64,000 nucleotides of DNA from Anniella stebbinsi. Lineage: Eukaryota; Chordata; Lepidosauria; Squamata; Anniellidae. This document shows positions 22,595 to 35,598 of the stretch, one piece after another. Location: NCBI GenBank assembly GCA_029215795.1, contig JARDYH010000003.1:170822382-170886381 (forward strand), written 5' to 3'. The number at the start of each line of letters is the position of its first letter. Positions within the stretch are counted from its first letter, which is position 1. The notes below the pieces were generated by a model. It was not told the origin of the DNA. It ran no database searches and saw only the letters and a program-made list of their open reading frames with translations. A program made the position numbers and the translations under genes.

Positions 22595-22680
22595 AAGAAG
22601 CTGCAATCCCATATTTATCTGGGAGTACGGTTTATTGAAGTCAACAGGACTTATTCCTGAGTTGTCATAGGATAGCATTG
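22595..22680. repeat. Interspersed repeat (AATCCTAT / GTCCCATTGA family)
   Basis: GCTGCAATCCCATATTTATC ... TTATTGAAGTCAACAGGACT ... TAGGATAGCATTGT. Related pieces occur at 24175-24295, 29505-29600, 31030-31115 and 41965-42065. Confidence 0.5.
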
Positions 22681-24174
22681 TATAATAGGACACAGGGAGA
22701 TGATAGCTTCTGAGTTATCTGCTACTCAGTTTTCTTTGGGTAAAGTATTAAACTCTCTGGGATTTCTGTTCTCTGCACACTGAGGCAGTGTAAATTCAGG
22801 AGATATTTGGATAAAAGGAGGGAAAGATCTTTGTCTAGCATTGTGATAATGGGCATCTGTTCTGGCCTTTCTTTGTACCTCTACTGACCATGGGCTTGTT
22901 TACATGGCTAATGAACCAGAGATATAATGACACATTTTTAGATTAGTTTCTCACTGATAAACCAGAAGTTGAAACAAGCTGAGAGATGCTAGTGAGAAAT
23001 AACTGCTACAAGCCTTTAGTCCATTTTATTCCATGACTGTTTGTAGAGTAATAGTATTTTATACTCTTTCTGAATGCTACGTTACTCATTTATTGTACTA
23101 GATTTTCCTGTACTAGATTTTTCTGCACTTGTCAACTGCTTCATTTGTTTAGTGCTGAATCTGTGAGTATGGATATGAGAAAGGTGATGGGGAAAGAGTG
23201 TTAAATGTTAGGAAAGGTGAGACTACGGTCATCCAGTGAAGGATTTGCAGTCAGAAAAGATATGTGAGGGAAAGGGAGACTGTATCACACAAAGTATAGC
23301 AAAAGCTTTAAAGTACAGCAAAAGCTACAAAAGTAGGAGTGAAGTTAATTTCAGATACACTGAATGTCTCAGTGATTTTAATATGAAGATGTTATGCAGA
23401 ACAGGTTTGTCTTAATTGTGTGCTGTGAAATCAGACATGTGACGAAGGCCATCTTTGGGTGGGCACGTCCCTTTGGGGGCTGGCCATGTTGGTGGGCACG
23501 GCCCCTTGGAGGCTGGCCATGTTGTCCTCCTTTTTGGTTTCCAAAATATGGTCACCCTAGTGGTTCATAAAATGCCTATGTGCAAAGGATAAGCTTTTAG
23601 CCGCAAACAGAATCAAGAAACCAGACCGAAACTACATATCGGTAGCTGTATTTTTTAAACAAAAAAAATCTTCACATAATAAATACATCTTATACACATT
23701 TACTTCAAATTTACTTCAGAAATCTATTTACAATATAAATAATTATAAATGGGAACAATTTTCAAGATATTGGCAACATAGCTAAGTTGAGTCTCCTACA
23801 TTACATTCCAAAGGAAAAGTTCAAATTACAGATGTTATACTACAACGTCACTAGAACCTGAACATTGCAAGACATGGTATTTGTAATGTTGGCAATCTTG
23901 CACTTTTGCCATCCGTCCATATAATCCCCTTTGGATTAGAGCATTAGCTCTAATCCCACAAGTGGCACAGAAGCTCTGAAGTAATCACAAGAGCTTCCCC
24001 ATTCATTTCAATGTAGGAGGCCTATATTCCTTTACATGCACAGAGCAGCCCCTTCCATTAAAGTGAAAGGAAAGCCTGTGCATAATGAGCTCCATGTATG
24101 CCTTGAAGCACTCACAGAACTCTGGATCAGTAGACATTATATGCAGAAAAACTTATAGATTTCTGTAGAACCTA

Positions 24175-24295
24175 TTTCCAAATAAATATGATCAGGGCAA
24201 TAGCCTTGTACACTGATTCAAGCATGCTTATTTGAAAATAATTTCCTTTAGAATGAATGGGACCTGTTGAACTCAATTCATTTAGGGGCAGGCTG
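24175..24295. repeat. Interspersed repeat (AATCCTAT family)
   Basis: Carries GCATGCTTATTTGAAAATAA and GAATGAATGGGACC, matching the family described at 22595. Confidence 0.45.
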
Positions 24296-24683
24296 CCTGT
24301 ATGTCAGTTAAAATGCAAACATAGAAGATACCATTTTGCAAGGAGTGTTTTGAAGTATAGCAATTCATTCTAGTCCTTAACAAAATTCCTTTCTTTAGGG
24401 AAATAATAAGAAAGTGTCAATAGTTAACAGAAAATACTTGTGCATAAGTTGTTCTCTTTTATTTTTCAATGTATAACACTGCTTTTTCATAATTAGCTTG
24501 AGTATTTGGTTTTAGAACATTTTTTTTCCACTTGAAAATTAAATCACATGCATTAAAATAAATAATAGTTTTTAAAAACATAGTTTAAATGACTACAATA
24601 ATAATAGAACATACTTACTTTGACAGTAAAAAGAGTTTAGTAGCAGTGAATGGAAATGGAAACTTTGTTTTATCAGCTTAAGC

Positions 24684-24755
24684 CAGCCTTCTCCAACCAG
24701 GTCCCCTCAAAACCTCAACTCCCATCAGGCCCTGCCAGTTTGGAGAAGGCTAGCC
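24684..24755. repeat. Foldback MITE, short internally deleted copy
   Basis: AGCCTTCTCCAACCAGG and TTTGGAGAAGGCTAGCC are inverted arms around AACTCCCATCAGGCC. Confidence 0.55.
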
Positions 24756-24789
24756 TAATCCAATGGAAGTTAAAAATAGTTATGGCCGG

Positions 24790-24925
24790 GGTGGGAAATT
24801 TGTAGCCCTCCAGGTGTTTTGGCATACAACTCCCATCTTCCCTCACCATTGGCTATACTGGTAAAGGCTGATGGATGTTGCAGCGCAGCGCAACACATCT
24901 GGAGTGCTAGAAGTTGCCCACTCCT
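24790..24925. repeat. Foldback MITE, diverged
   Basis: GTAGCCCTCCAGGTGTTTTG and CAACACATCTGGAGTGCTAG form the inverted pair, around ACAACTCCCATCTTCCCTC. Confidence 0.6.
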
Positions 24926-27900
24926 GACTTAGAGCTATTGACTTCAATAGCTTAAGTGCACCTTACTTGGATAGGATCGGACCTTTAGCTTGGACCCTAA
25001 CTTATGTTCCACTCATGGAATGGGGCTTTCTGCCCTCCACTTCCCTCTATAGCCCCTGCGCACACTCACAACCAAAATCTGCTTCTTACAGTTGGGGGAT
25101 TCCCAGAACAAACTGGTATGTGACGAGGGGCACATCATGACCATTCGAATCAAATGTTGGTCTATAGCGCCAATTTTGCTTTTTCAAGCCATGAAGAGCA
25201 GCACAAGAGTGATAGATGAACTACAAGATGTCTGTGTGCATGAAATGAACATCAACTATCACTAGGGAGCAGAATATGCCACTGAAAGAACACCTGGCAA
25301 AATTATACAGCAAATGAAATTTGAAGAAGGGGAAAAGAACCCTCCACACATATAAGTTGAAAATCCACATAAATGTTGAATGCTAAATTTCATATTTTAA
25401 GTTCAAGTACTAAGTGCATGTTTAGCTGTAGGGGCAGATTTCAGTTTTTGGAAAATATGCTGTATGAAGCAAGTAAGTATTTGAAATCTAAATATCAGTT
25501 TATAGCTGCTGTAAGCATCCCCAGGTTGTCTTCCAGATGAAGAGCACCATGCCAAAAAATTTTTTGTAAGATTTGTTAAGTGCTTCAAAATGTTAAAACC
25601 AATTTGGGGAATGAAATTTTATGTCTGTCTTTAGTATACAAAATATCAAATCATATGTAAATAATAATAAATAAATAAGAGCTCTGAGAACAGCATATCT
25701 GCACGAGATAGCCTACTGGTTCAGTGCTCACCTGTATTTGCAAAAAATGTAATGCAACCACATGTAATTCTTATTTAGAATTTTGATAGAAGAGCGTACG
25801 TATTTCAGACTAATGATTGGTACTCCTTGTAATCAGGAGGAGACATTTCATGAACACTTCATTGTGAAGAGATTTAGCTGAGGCTTGAGCATGCAGGTTT
25901 CCCAGCTTAAACAGCTGCACAAGATGGATTCCCTTCCATTTGTCATGCAGATCCTAAAGCAGGATATCAAGCTTTGCCAACTCTTGTTGGCAACCTTTGA
26001 AGTTCAGTTTTCACTTCCATAAAGCACACAAGTATGATAAGCCTAAAAATGCACATAGCTTGAAAAAAAAAATCTGATTTGAACGGTTCATCATTTCGGC
26101 CGGGAGTTCATTTCAAACACCCTTAAAAGCACCCCACACAAGTCATACCCATGAACACTGCCATGTTGCAGCATAACTACATTGACTAGTGACAGCTCTT
26201 CATAGCGATATGTGTGATCATAGTGTGTGGGGGAGGGGCTGCCAAGGTCACTTTGCAACCAGGAAAGGCTGCACTTGGGAACATGGTTGTACCAGGTCAG
26301 GCATTACTTCTTCCACATGGCTGTTGTATTCATAGGGATGCACCACATGGTGGGTTTTAGAGGGTTCGAACAGGGTCTCCATCTTAACAATTGACCAAGC
26401 TGTGTACAAAGGATAACATGTAATGAGGGAAATAGACCTCTCAGTCTCCTCTAAATTGACATTATTTTCCTGCAGTACAGGTGGAAGTGGGCTTTACCAT
26501 TTGGACTACTGGAGAAGGCTTAGAAATGTGATAGCATCATAGGCTAAACTAGGGTTGCTGAACCTCAGTCTCACAGGCCAAATGTGTTCCTCAAGGTGTC
26601 CTCAGATGGTCACACCCCCTTCCCCCGACCGCCAATTATTTGGTGGTTTCCCAATTTTGTGCAGTTTTTTTCCCCCTATTCTAAAAGGCTAAAATTCCTC
26701 TCCTAAGACTTAGTTACAGGCAGTAAGAGCATCAAGCTATTTTCTGTACTTTGGCCCTGCCCCTTTTGCCTTAACCCCACCCATCACTGGAATGCAACCC
26801 CCGAGAGCTTCTCCAAAACTGAATTCAGCCCCTAGACTGAAAGAGCATCTACATACCCTGTACTAAGGGCTAAGAAACCAGAAGGCATAAATTGATGAAG
26901 CTTCCTAGTCTCACAATGATGCACATTTGTGAAGTTCTGGCTGATCATTTTTGAACATTGGAACAATCAAATCAATACCATGGCTCTTAATTTTTCCACC
27001 TGCTTGACTGACTCAGCTGATGAGAGAAGATGTGCCTTCCCAGCATGCTAGAAATTACTTCCTGGAAACAAATTTCTCCCTATTTCAAGAGTCACATTTG
27101 TTAGCAAACATTTGCACAATGAATTTCAAAAGGGGATTCAAACTATGTAGAGAATACATCATCACAAGTAGCAATTTCACATGGATATATCTTGTATTTG
27201 TTGAGAAGCCACCATTAGGTGAAATTGCCACACATGACAATCTACTTGTAGATTGCAAGATTTTTCACTAAATGGGAGCAAATGTAAGAAATTTGTGTAA
27301 GGCCGAATGTAACACTAGCACAAATTTGTGACATTTGCATCAAGCATCATCTAAACCAGAACTGAAATGATGTTTCTCACAAATTCAAAAATTTCAGAAC
27401 TTAGTTTCAAGTTTTACACATCTTTACATTTTGCTTTTGAAATCTAACTGGAGAATCCAAAAAACAAGTTAACTCTTGTTGCTAAACTTTAAATTTGAAC
27501 ATGATCCATTTTAATAATGTTAAGTATCAACTGGCTGATTCAATCATTTTACATCTTATTTAAGGTGTGAGAATTATGGGAATATAAATTCACATTTTTT
27601 GAAGACAAGGATAATTTGAGAATTTTCCTTATGTGCAGCTGGCCGGTCCAATTTACCCAGCTGGTTTAAATTTGCTAATGCAACCATATAACCTACATTG
27701 TATCAGGAATATTGTCATGTTCTATGCCATATTGTGCCTCTTTAAACTAGAGCCGAAATCTATCAGATAACATTTTTTTCTGAGAAATATTCTGAGACTT
27801 TTCTTTTACTCCCCCCTCCACTGGGAGGGGGGGGGGAGACAACTTTACAGATTTTTATTGAATATGCTCCCCCATTTTCCAACAGTGGATGCCATTACCC

Positions 27901-29504
27901 CCACCCACCCTCCTCAACAATGTCCTGGAATGACTCTAAGTCCGGGACAACATGGAGGATGCAAAATGGCAGTCATGTTACCAGGAGAGTTGCTGCTGCT
28001 ATTGCTACATGCAATTGTAGCAAAACAAAGGCTTAGGAAAAAGAAATATGCTCTGCAACTGCCACTGCTAATGGTGAGTCCTACCCCGAAGAAAGCACAG
28101 GAGAATTTCTCCAGCCCCTAGAAAAATTTGGTAAAATGGTCATACACACATATAAGGTCAAGAATTTCAAGAGGCCATCTGTGCACTTTAAACACAGGTG
28201 TTCTGTTACGATATGGTTCATATATGATGACAGTTCCACCAAAGATAAAGAGGAAATTATAGCTCAAGTGTACAATAATATCTAAATAGAGAACTGATAG
28301 TTGCCATCAAGATGCTTAGTCTTACATAATTTAGCCTCACATTCATTATTAAAGTGGTATAATAGGCTCAGCAGCCAAATTCATTCAAATATTATAAATG
28401 AATTCACCAAATTCATTCAAATATTATGGATCAATGGCAGCATGATAATATGCACATTAGCTATGGTCCCTAACCTCTTTCTGTTTTTATAACATGCACT
28501 TCAGTGCTAAAAAAAAACAAAAAACCCTGGTCAGGTATGTATTAATATGTGTTAATGTCATCACTCTCAATTGTCTCTCATTATCAGTGGCATTACTGCT
28601 TTGAGCCTATGTTATTCCCAAATTCTATTTTCACTCTTTCTTCCTTGTGATGTAAGCCCCTGGAAAATCAGAGTTGTACACGGTGCAGGGAATCTCCAGG
28701 GATACACAAAGCTCTCCATTGCAGAAGTTCATTCTCACCATGGGAAGGGCAACAAGGATGGTGACAGAGATGGACAGAGCTAGTGGACTTGTCACTGCTC
28801 TCCCTTCTTTCAAGTAGAGTGGGAGTGAACAACTGCAGGAGATCCAGGGGACATTTTTGTCCCACAAACTCCCCCTACCCTGATGGACTGCACCCTCCCC
28901 ATTGGGCACTGAAAAAATAACATTTAAAAAAAATAAACTATAGAAATGGTGTTTGTTGTGGCTATGGAGTGCCCAAAGGGTCAAAATTAGCTTGTTTGCA
29001 AGCTAATCTTTACCCTTTTGGCACACAATAGCCACAATTTATGCCTTTTTCACTCCCACCACCCCACACATAATTTAATGAATTGGGAGGTCAGCAGGCA
29101 GCCACATGCAGTCCATGGGTCATGTGTTGCCCACTGCTTATGTAGTGCCTACACAGATGAAAATGCCTTCATAGGTCTTTTGTATATGACACCTGTGAAT
29201 GCATATTACAGAACTGGGCCCACTATACTGAAGTGTAGATATATTGCCCCTTGACAAGAATCATGAGCATTCCTGGTAAATGATAATAGTATCTGCTGTA
29301 TAATGATAGCTTTAAGCTAATATATCCTTACAAATATAAACAGAAATAATTTCAAGTATTTCAAAACAGCTTATCTAATTGTCAAAACAAAGCAAAATGT
29401 TATATAGTCTTTGAGAGATGCTGCAAAGTTTTAAGACGTAAAGAGTTAAATATGCCGTGAGAGAGAGAGAGAGGGGGGTATGTTCTTAGCTGTTTATATT
29501 GTTG

Positions 29505-29600
29505 CATACAGCCTGTACATTTCAACGCTGCACTCCAAAACACACTTACTTTGAAGTAAGTTTCTTTGGAATCAATGGAACTTATTTTTGAGTTAACATG
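29505..29600. repeat. Interspersed repeat (AATCCTAT family)
   Basis: ACACACTTACTTTGAAGTAA and GGAATCAATGGAACTTATT match the family seen at 22595. Confidence 0.5.
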
Positions 29601-29639
29601 AATAAGAAAGCACAGGCTGCTCCAACCAATGCCTGTGAT

Positions 29640-29755
29640 GAAATTAGAATGAGGGCTGGGAAATCTTTAGCCCTCCAGATGCTGATGGGAGTTAGAGTCT
29701 GACAGTCCCAGCCACTATGGCCATGGTCACAAACAGAGGTTACCCAGCCTAGCTT
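29640..29755. repeat. Foldback MITE, diverged
   Basis: GGGCTGGGAAATCTTTAGCC / CCTCCAGATGCTGATGGGAG on the left and AGGTTACCCAGCCTAGC on the right, with a GCCACTATGGCCATGG core. Confidence 0.5.
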
Positions 29756-31029
29756 AGAATCATGTAGTGTAGGAGTGCAGAGAAAGGTGGACATGACTAC
29801 ATTACACCATAATCAGTTGAACTCAGAATAGAGCAGAAAACAGTAAACAGGGCTGGCCCTACTATGAAGAGGAGTGAGGCAGCCACCTCAGGTAGAAGTT
29901 GCTGTGAGGTGTGGAGCAGTGGAGAGGTGTTGAAGGACAGAGCTTTGTCCTGCCCTGCACCCCCTAACCTAGCCTGCTGCCCTCAGCTGTGCTGTCCCAT
30001 TGCCAATATTGAAGCAAGCTTCAACTGCCAGTCCAGTTGGCATTTGTGTGTGGAATGGGGGCAGGGAGTCATCTTGTTCATTCCCTGAGGCAGCCAAATG
30101 GCTTCAACAGTAAACCTACTGCTCTGCTTCTGGAGCATTCTTCCACCCCGAAATTGTATCGTCAGTGCTGTCATTTCTGGCAGATGGAAGGAGATCAGAG
30201 CACCTTGTCTGCTTCTAGTATCCACTTGTCCTCCACTACCCACAGCGTGGGTCCTAGAAATAGAGCTTTAACCCATCCAGCAGCCAGAGATTAGCTTTGT
30301 AACACTGTTCGTGAATTTGCTCTCACTACATCAAGGCAACAGAGTACATATTGCATCTCTCCTCTCTTTAAGTGATTAGCCATTGCATTAAGCAGCATAG
30401 GTGTAAATAACAACCTTGGACAAGTTTTACTATCAACAGATGCTTAGAAATATTTATTAATTTTAAAATGTCCCCCCAACCCCATTTCTACCACATTTTC
30501 CCACTGTCTAGAGATGCTGAGTTAAGAAAGGTGAGCACATTTCTAAATTGTCCCACTGATTTCATTGGGAGAACTTTAAACATATGCTTAATCTTCCTGC
30601 TAAAATCAATGGATAATTTTGGCTGAATCATGCCCAGTACTTGCTAAAGCTACAGTCCTAGACACACATACCAGGATGTCCCACTGACCTTATCTGAAAT
30701 CCAACTTTCTTAGTTAGAGGTATAGTTTAGAATCATATCTAAATCTGAAGATGCTGTTCTAGTTACAGAATTAATCCTGCTAAAAGAGAAATTTTGGGAC
30801 TCAATCTGTTATAAGATGGGAAATATACAAGTAATATCTGTACATTTTCCTGGGGAATTGTACTAAGGAGGAATTGTGCTCACGAACTTGCTGGTCAATA
30901 TCCTCCACAACTGCAGATATTTATCTGAACTTCTACATATCTCAAGTTGCTTAACTTCATTCTGTTCTGTGCTGAACTGTACATGTTTGTCAGGTTGGCA
31001 CAGAGCACTCATTTAATTTTATTAGTAAG

Positions 31030-31115
31030 ACTAACAATGCAATTGTAAACATGTTTACTTCAAGTATATCTTACTGATTTCAATGAGATATGCTTCAAAG
31101 TTAGTGCCTTTAGGA
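31030..31115. repeat. Interspersed repeat (AATCCTAT family)
   Basis: AATGCAATTGTAAACATGTT, CTTACTGATTTCAATGAGAT and TTTAGGACTACAGTTGCAG match the family at 22595. Confidence 0.45.
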
Positions 31116-31573
31116 CTACAGTTGCAGTGCAAGCTTTCCTACAGTGGCTTCATACATGACAACGCATAGTGCTCTTGCACATCTGCTTTTCATGATATGT
31201 GAAGCCATATCCTGTTGTAACCTCTGCATTATTGACACTGGTATAAAACACATCAAAACTGTTTGGCTTAATTCACAAAAAATGTCAATTGGAGAATTTT
31301 CATCAAGTTCAAGAACAATTATATACCCCAGATGCCTCAGTTAGGTCTGATAACAAGATTTCTAAACATACTTTTATTAAATGTTGATCTGCTTTCTTTG
31401 GTATTCACACACACCCAAATCCCCAGACAAACCTGGTTAAGTCTCTTTTTGTCATATATATATCCTTTAGGGGTGTATCAAAAGCTTACCAAAAGCAGGT
31501 GCTAGTAGTGAAATATCTCATCCCCATAAATTGAGGGGAGGCAGTCTTGCTGTGAAAGATAGCTGTTTCCTTT

Positions 31574-31710
31574 GAGGCACAATCCTATGCATGTTTAGAT
31601 AGAAAAAAAATGCCTACAACTCCCAGCATGCCCCAGCCAGCCATGCTAGCTGAGGCATGCTGGGAGTTGTAGGCATTTTTTTCTGTCTGTACAAGCACAG
31701 GAATGCACCG
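31574..31710. repeat. Foldback element with a very clean inner palindrome
   Basis: ATGCCTACAACTCCCAGCAT at 31609-31628 is repeated as its exact complement at 31655-31674, with poly-A on one side and poly-T on the other. The outer part (AATCCTATGCATGTTTAGA) is shared with 42068-42150. Confidence 0.7.
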
Positions 31711-31954
31711 TTACGCAATCATATTCTACTGTGCATCACTATTGTGATTATGGATGTGCCAGCTGGGATTTAATGCAGAAAAATCCCAACCACACTGCAA
31801 TGTAAATGCTAGAAGAATGTGATAGTCCTAAATATGAATGCTACCTTAAGTGTAAACAGCTGGATCCCCTACAACAGCACACTTATTGAGCTATGCATTT
31901 ATCGACCAATTGATTCAATACCTTTATGTTGTCCTCTCCCATGATTTTGTCACA

Positions 31955-32075
31955 GTGATGGGCAACCTGTGCCCCCCAAAGTTGCTGGGCTCTAACTCCC
32001 AGCAGCCCCAGTCACCGTGGCCAATGGTGACAGATGAAGGGAGCTAGAGTCCAACATCCTTTGTAGTCCACTCCT
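31955..32075. repeat. Foldback MITE, diverged
   Basis: GATGGGCAACCTGTGCCC and TAACTCCCAGCAGCCCC at the left, with GGAGCTAGAGTCCAACATCC at the right. Same family as 29640-29755. Confidence 0.5.
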
Positions 32076-32112
32076 ACTCTAAACATGCTTTGTTTTGTCT
32101 TGGGAACTATAT

Positions 32113-32119
32113 AGACAAA

Positions 32120-32151
<32 letters not shown>

Positions 32152-32152
32152 A
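32113..32152. repeat. AAAG microsatellite
   Basis: About nine AAAG units. Confidence 0.9.
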
Positions 32153-33502
32153 GAGGTTCTCATGGGGTGTTCATGAATTAAAACTTTGGATGTAACAAAC
32201 CTAACTTGGAGCAAGCCACTATTGAAATAAATGAGTTTGACATCTAAGAAACAGGCCTAGGATAGGAGCAAACGATTCTGGCCCTAGGTCTTTGTGAAAA
32301 CCAGTCCATCTACCTCCATCGTCATGTTTCTTAGGATCCTTTTGGTGTATTTCAGAACATTTTGAAACTGAGTAAACCAGCCATTTAGTATACTTTTGTT
32401 GGCTTTTCCTCCTCTTTTGCTTGACATTGCTAGGGTGGTGTTTCATGTCTTTTCATAGCAAATCCTTCAGTAATTGTCCACCTGTGCTTCTGGACCATCT
32501 CACCTGCCTCACCCCTCCTTGGTTAGACTTCTCTCAGTTGCTTGTTTAGCAAGATGGTAAGCTTCCCCCTGCACTCCCCCACCCATAGCCCCTGCCTGCA
32601 CTCAGAACATTCTCAGCATTAGATTGGGAACAAGCATTCTGTCCACGCCAGGCTATGGGAACTGAATTACATCTGAGTGCTCTGCCCTTTCTTCCTTCCC
32701 TACCACTATTTTCTTCTCCAGAACCTAACCCTTTTTTCACACACTTGATCACAACTCAAAGTGTGATCTAAATCTATGCATTTACACTTTATCCATTACT
32801 CAAGCCGGGATAAGAATGGCCCCCTGAATTTCTGTCCCTCCCCTTGCAATACGACCTGAGCAAGAAGTCTTCTTTCTGATCAGGTTGGTTGCACACCATA
32901 CATGCCTCCAAGTCCGGCACTGCTATAACAGTCATTACTCCAGTAAATTATTCACCATATTGTCATTCTAACTTTTGGCTAGCAATTCTTTATAGCCATT
33001 GGGGAGCAAGGGCCAAGGAAATATTAAATAATTCCTTTGCATTTTAAAATATGAATTTCACTTTCTCTTTTCTGTCTCTCACTCTCTCTTTGTCGCTTGT
33101 AAAGAGTGCATAGTGGTCTTGTTTTAATAGGACTTGGCTCCACCAGCAGTTTAGAAATGTTGTCCCCTACCACTTAATCATAGATTTCCATGCAATGGTT
33201 GCAAACTGCTCACTTGGCAAGCCATAGCTGCTCCCAACTTAGATTTCCTCTACAATGGGGTGCTAGCTTTGCATTTTAACTTCGCTTTGCGTCCGGTAAC
33301 CTTAATGCCAGTGCATTTTGAACAGTAACTTGGATAAACCAATACCTCCCCCACTACCTTACAAGTATTCCTTCTAGCGCATTGTAGTTTATCATATGCT
33401 GGTAACAACAAGGGTATTAAAACATGTGTGTTATGCTGTTATTACTGCAAAGATATCTTCCTAGCATGAACATATTTGAAAGAAAAGAAAGGAAAACACC
33501 CA

Positions 33503-34239
33503 TCAGCTCCCATTGGTTATTATAACGGACGTCCCCTTGTGTCCTTGTGCTGGATCTTGCTGCATCCGTAGGTGAGAAGTCACATCAAAGTGTGATCCAT
33601 TGCAACCCAAAGAATAGTTTCTAATGGTTTCGCTGTCATAAAGGTGCTCCAGGGCATATCCCGTTAATGTGTATGCATGCTTATCAAAGTATTGCCTGTG
33701 GGAACTGTAATAGGTTGGGGAGCCTGCAGGGTTGTCCCCAGGAGTCTGATGAGGAGACACTTCTGAATGAAGGTAGTCTTTAGCTAGGATCAAGCTCGAT
33801 TTAGAGATTCGGTCAGAATTGGGACTGCTTATTCTAGAGAGCGTGGTGGGGCTGTTGTCATAGTCATTTTCATGGGGGCTCATCATCTTTCCGTCGCGCT
33901 GCTGTGTGTGTTCACAGGGAGATGTGTTGGCGATACTAGGGACCCGGCAGACGTCTCCTCTCAGCTGTTGCTGCTGGTGGTAGCTTGCATAACAAACAGA
34001 ATGTTTTTTCCCTGCTCCGTTAATGGAAACCAGCTGATCAGGAGTTGATTTCCGTAACTGTAGCCTGTTTTCTTCTTCTTTAATCATTTGCTGAGTTGCT
34101 CTGATCAGAGTTTCAATTTTGCTGGGCTCATGTGGGCTGCCCTGATACTGCTGCTCAGAGTGGTATCGGTCACCTGACTCACTCGCAGAACCAGGGTCTG
34201 GGGAACTAACAACACTTTCTTCATCCCAGTGCCCTCTTC
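33503..34239 (-). CDS. SIM1: SIM1 last coding exon (C-terminal 244 residues and stop)
   Basis: This exon encodes the end of single-minded homolog 1, a nuclear bHLH-PAS factor that pairs with ARNT/ARNT2 and specifies hypothalamic neurons. Read on the minus strand it begins GRGHWDE, passes through [20 protein letters not shown], a Q-rich run (HQQQQQ), [11 protein letters not shown] and [17 protein letters not shown], and ends VIITNGS followed by a stop at 33503-33505. I recognise this as the Single-minded C-terminal region of SIM1; SIM2 diverges here. The splice acceptor is a pyrimidine-rich tract ending CTTTCTAG just above 34239. The first two bases complete a glycine codon started by the upstream exon (phase 1 intron). 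No stop or frameshift interrupts it. The reading frame continues open into the intron up to 34312, but that stretch is not exon. It carries activation/repression sequence, not DNA-binding residues. Confidence 0.97.
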
Positions 34240-34554
34240 CTAGAAAGTGAGTAAAACAAAGGAGATAAACAATCCACACTGGGTGGTACATGGAGTATAG
34301 TAGAACATTCAAAACTTATTCATTTCCAGCAGGCATATGACAAGTCTAATGACTATAAGCCTGCTACAGCCAAACTAATCTCCAGCCCATACAGTTACTT
34401 GGCCCTGGTTGTCAGCTCACAATACTGCAAGGTCAGGAGAAGGTACATTTGGCAGAATTCCCCTGTCAAGATCTAGACCTGGAGAGAAGTAAATATATAA
34501 ACACCTTGTTTTAAACATTTTATGCATCATGCTAAAATAAAACTTTCCATAATC

Positions 34555-34680
34555 TGTTTTTTCTTCATTTTTTTCAATTTTTCCAATTTGGGGGGGGGAC
34601 CAAAAAAGGCTTCAGGGAAAATGAGAAAAAACCATCCCCCCCAAATTGTTCTGGTTTTTTTCTGGGCCTTCACATCTCTA
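34555..34680. repeat. Partly self-complementary T/G-rich repeat
   Basis: CCAATTTGGGGGGGG and CCCCCCCAAATTG are inverted, flanked by T-rich and A-rich runs. Probably a small MITE. Confidence 0.4.
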
Positions 34681-35598
34681 GCAATAAAACACTCATCTGA
34701 GGACACTCTTAGTTTCCCTACATCCCATAACTTATTTCCAGTGCTCAGCCTGTGCCCCGTTGTTAGCCAAACTGACACTTTACCCTTCATTTTCAGAAAC
34801 TGGCCTGCAAACTGCTTATTTCTCTGCCCAACTGAACATTATCATGCCACAGCCAGTCCATTTCTGAAGCTTCAGCCCAAAACACAATGCAAGATAGATA
34901 GTTAATCAGTAAATATTGTGTAGTATTTCTATAAGAATATGTCCAGGAGGCTCTAAATTAAGGTATCAATTGGAACATTTCAACATAAACATAGGCAGGG
35001 TATTGCAAATCTTTGCACCCCAAGCTGGCTTCCTGGCTGGTCCACACAACTAGCAGGGACAGCTGGTTTCCTGCAGTAAGCATAACTGCCTTTTAGAACA
35101 ATTCCTGTGCTACTGCTTGTGTATTACAGTGCCAACTCTAGCAATGCAGAGACCTTCTAAATGGACATACTGTTTTTCTAGGAATAACTTGTAAGTTCAG
35201 AGAAAAATCAGGGTCCCATTATGGTAAATACACCATACAAATGTACAGTGAAAGAACCATAAATGTGAACATATAGTGGACAAGAGAAGGCATCCACACA
35301 GAAGCAGCACAAAAATTAAGTGGTTTCACCAAGTGTCAATTTTCTTTCAAAAACTTCTTTAAGAAGCTGGCAGAGGTGCAATGTATCTTGTTAATGTAGA
35401 AATTTGCACTGACAACCAAATGGAAATAGTTTGGTTGCTGGGGTTCAGCTCATGACGGACTCAATAGTCAAAGCTAGTTGAACAATATATGAAAATCAAG
35501 CTTGTCCAATGAGCTTGAACACTTCAATTCCCAAACCTGATGAATGCAAAAATGCAAAGAGTTGGATCCATACTTAACAGTCCCATTGGTTTCAGTAA

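Larger units (their letters stand above)
20128..23558. mobile_element. Compound element bounded by TAGGGTGACC ends
   Basis: The left end TAGGGTGACCAGACGTCC and right end CCAAAATATGGTCACCCT are flanked by 8-mers AGTGGTTA (20120-20127) and AGTGGTTC (23559-23566), a one-mismatch target duplication. Inside are a GC-rich sub-element with its own right terminus (20128-20759), a G-rich tract, a GT/T-rich degenerate repeat and half of another MITE (22010-22185). It may be one large element with internal insertions or a fusion of several. Confidence 0.55.
23567..33502. other. SIM1 3' UTR and 3' flank, mostly single-copy
   Basis: No coding exon could be supported here. The 3' UTR of SIM1 must begin at 33502 and run leftward, but its end cannot be fixed. 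Minus-strand AATAAA hexamers are visible at 31373-31378, 31018-31023 and 30453-30458, any of which could be the poly(A) signal. The interval contains only short interspersed repeats (near 24.2, 24.7, 29.5, 29.7, 31.05, 31.6 and 32.0 kb) and a GAAA microsatellite. Low repeat density next to a developmental regulator makes it a plausible home for regulatory DNA, which is inference. Confidence 0.6.

Noticed and set aside
1..33502. Neighbouring gene such as MCHR2
   Set aside because: No seven-transmembrane receptor-like frame or other vertebrate gene was recognised.
34240..34312. Extension of the last SIM1 exon upstream in the same open frame
   Set aside because: A strong acceptor (CTTTCTAG) at 34240 and exact codon completion with the previous exon place the exon start at 34239.
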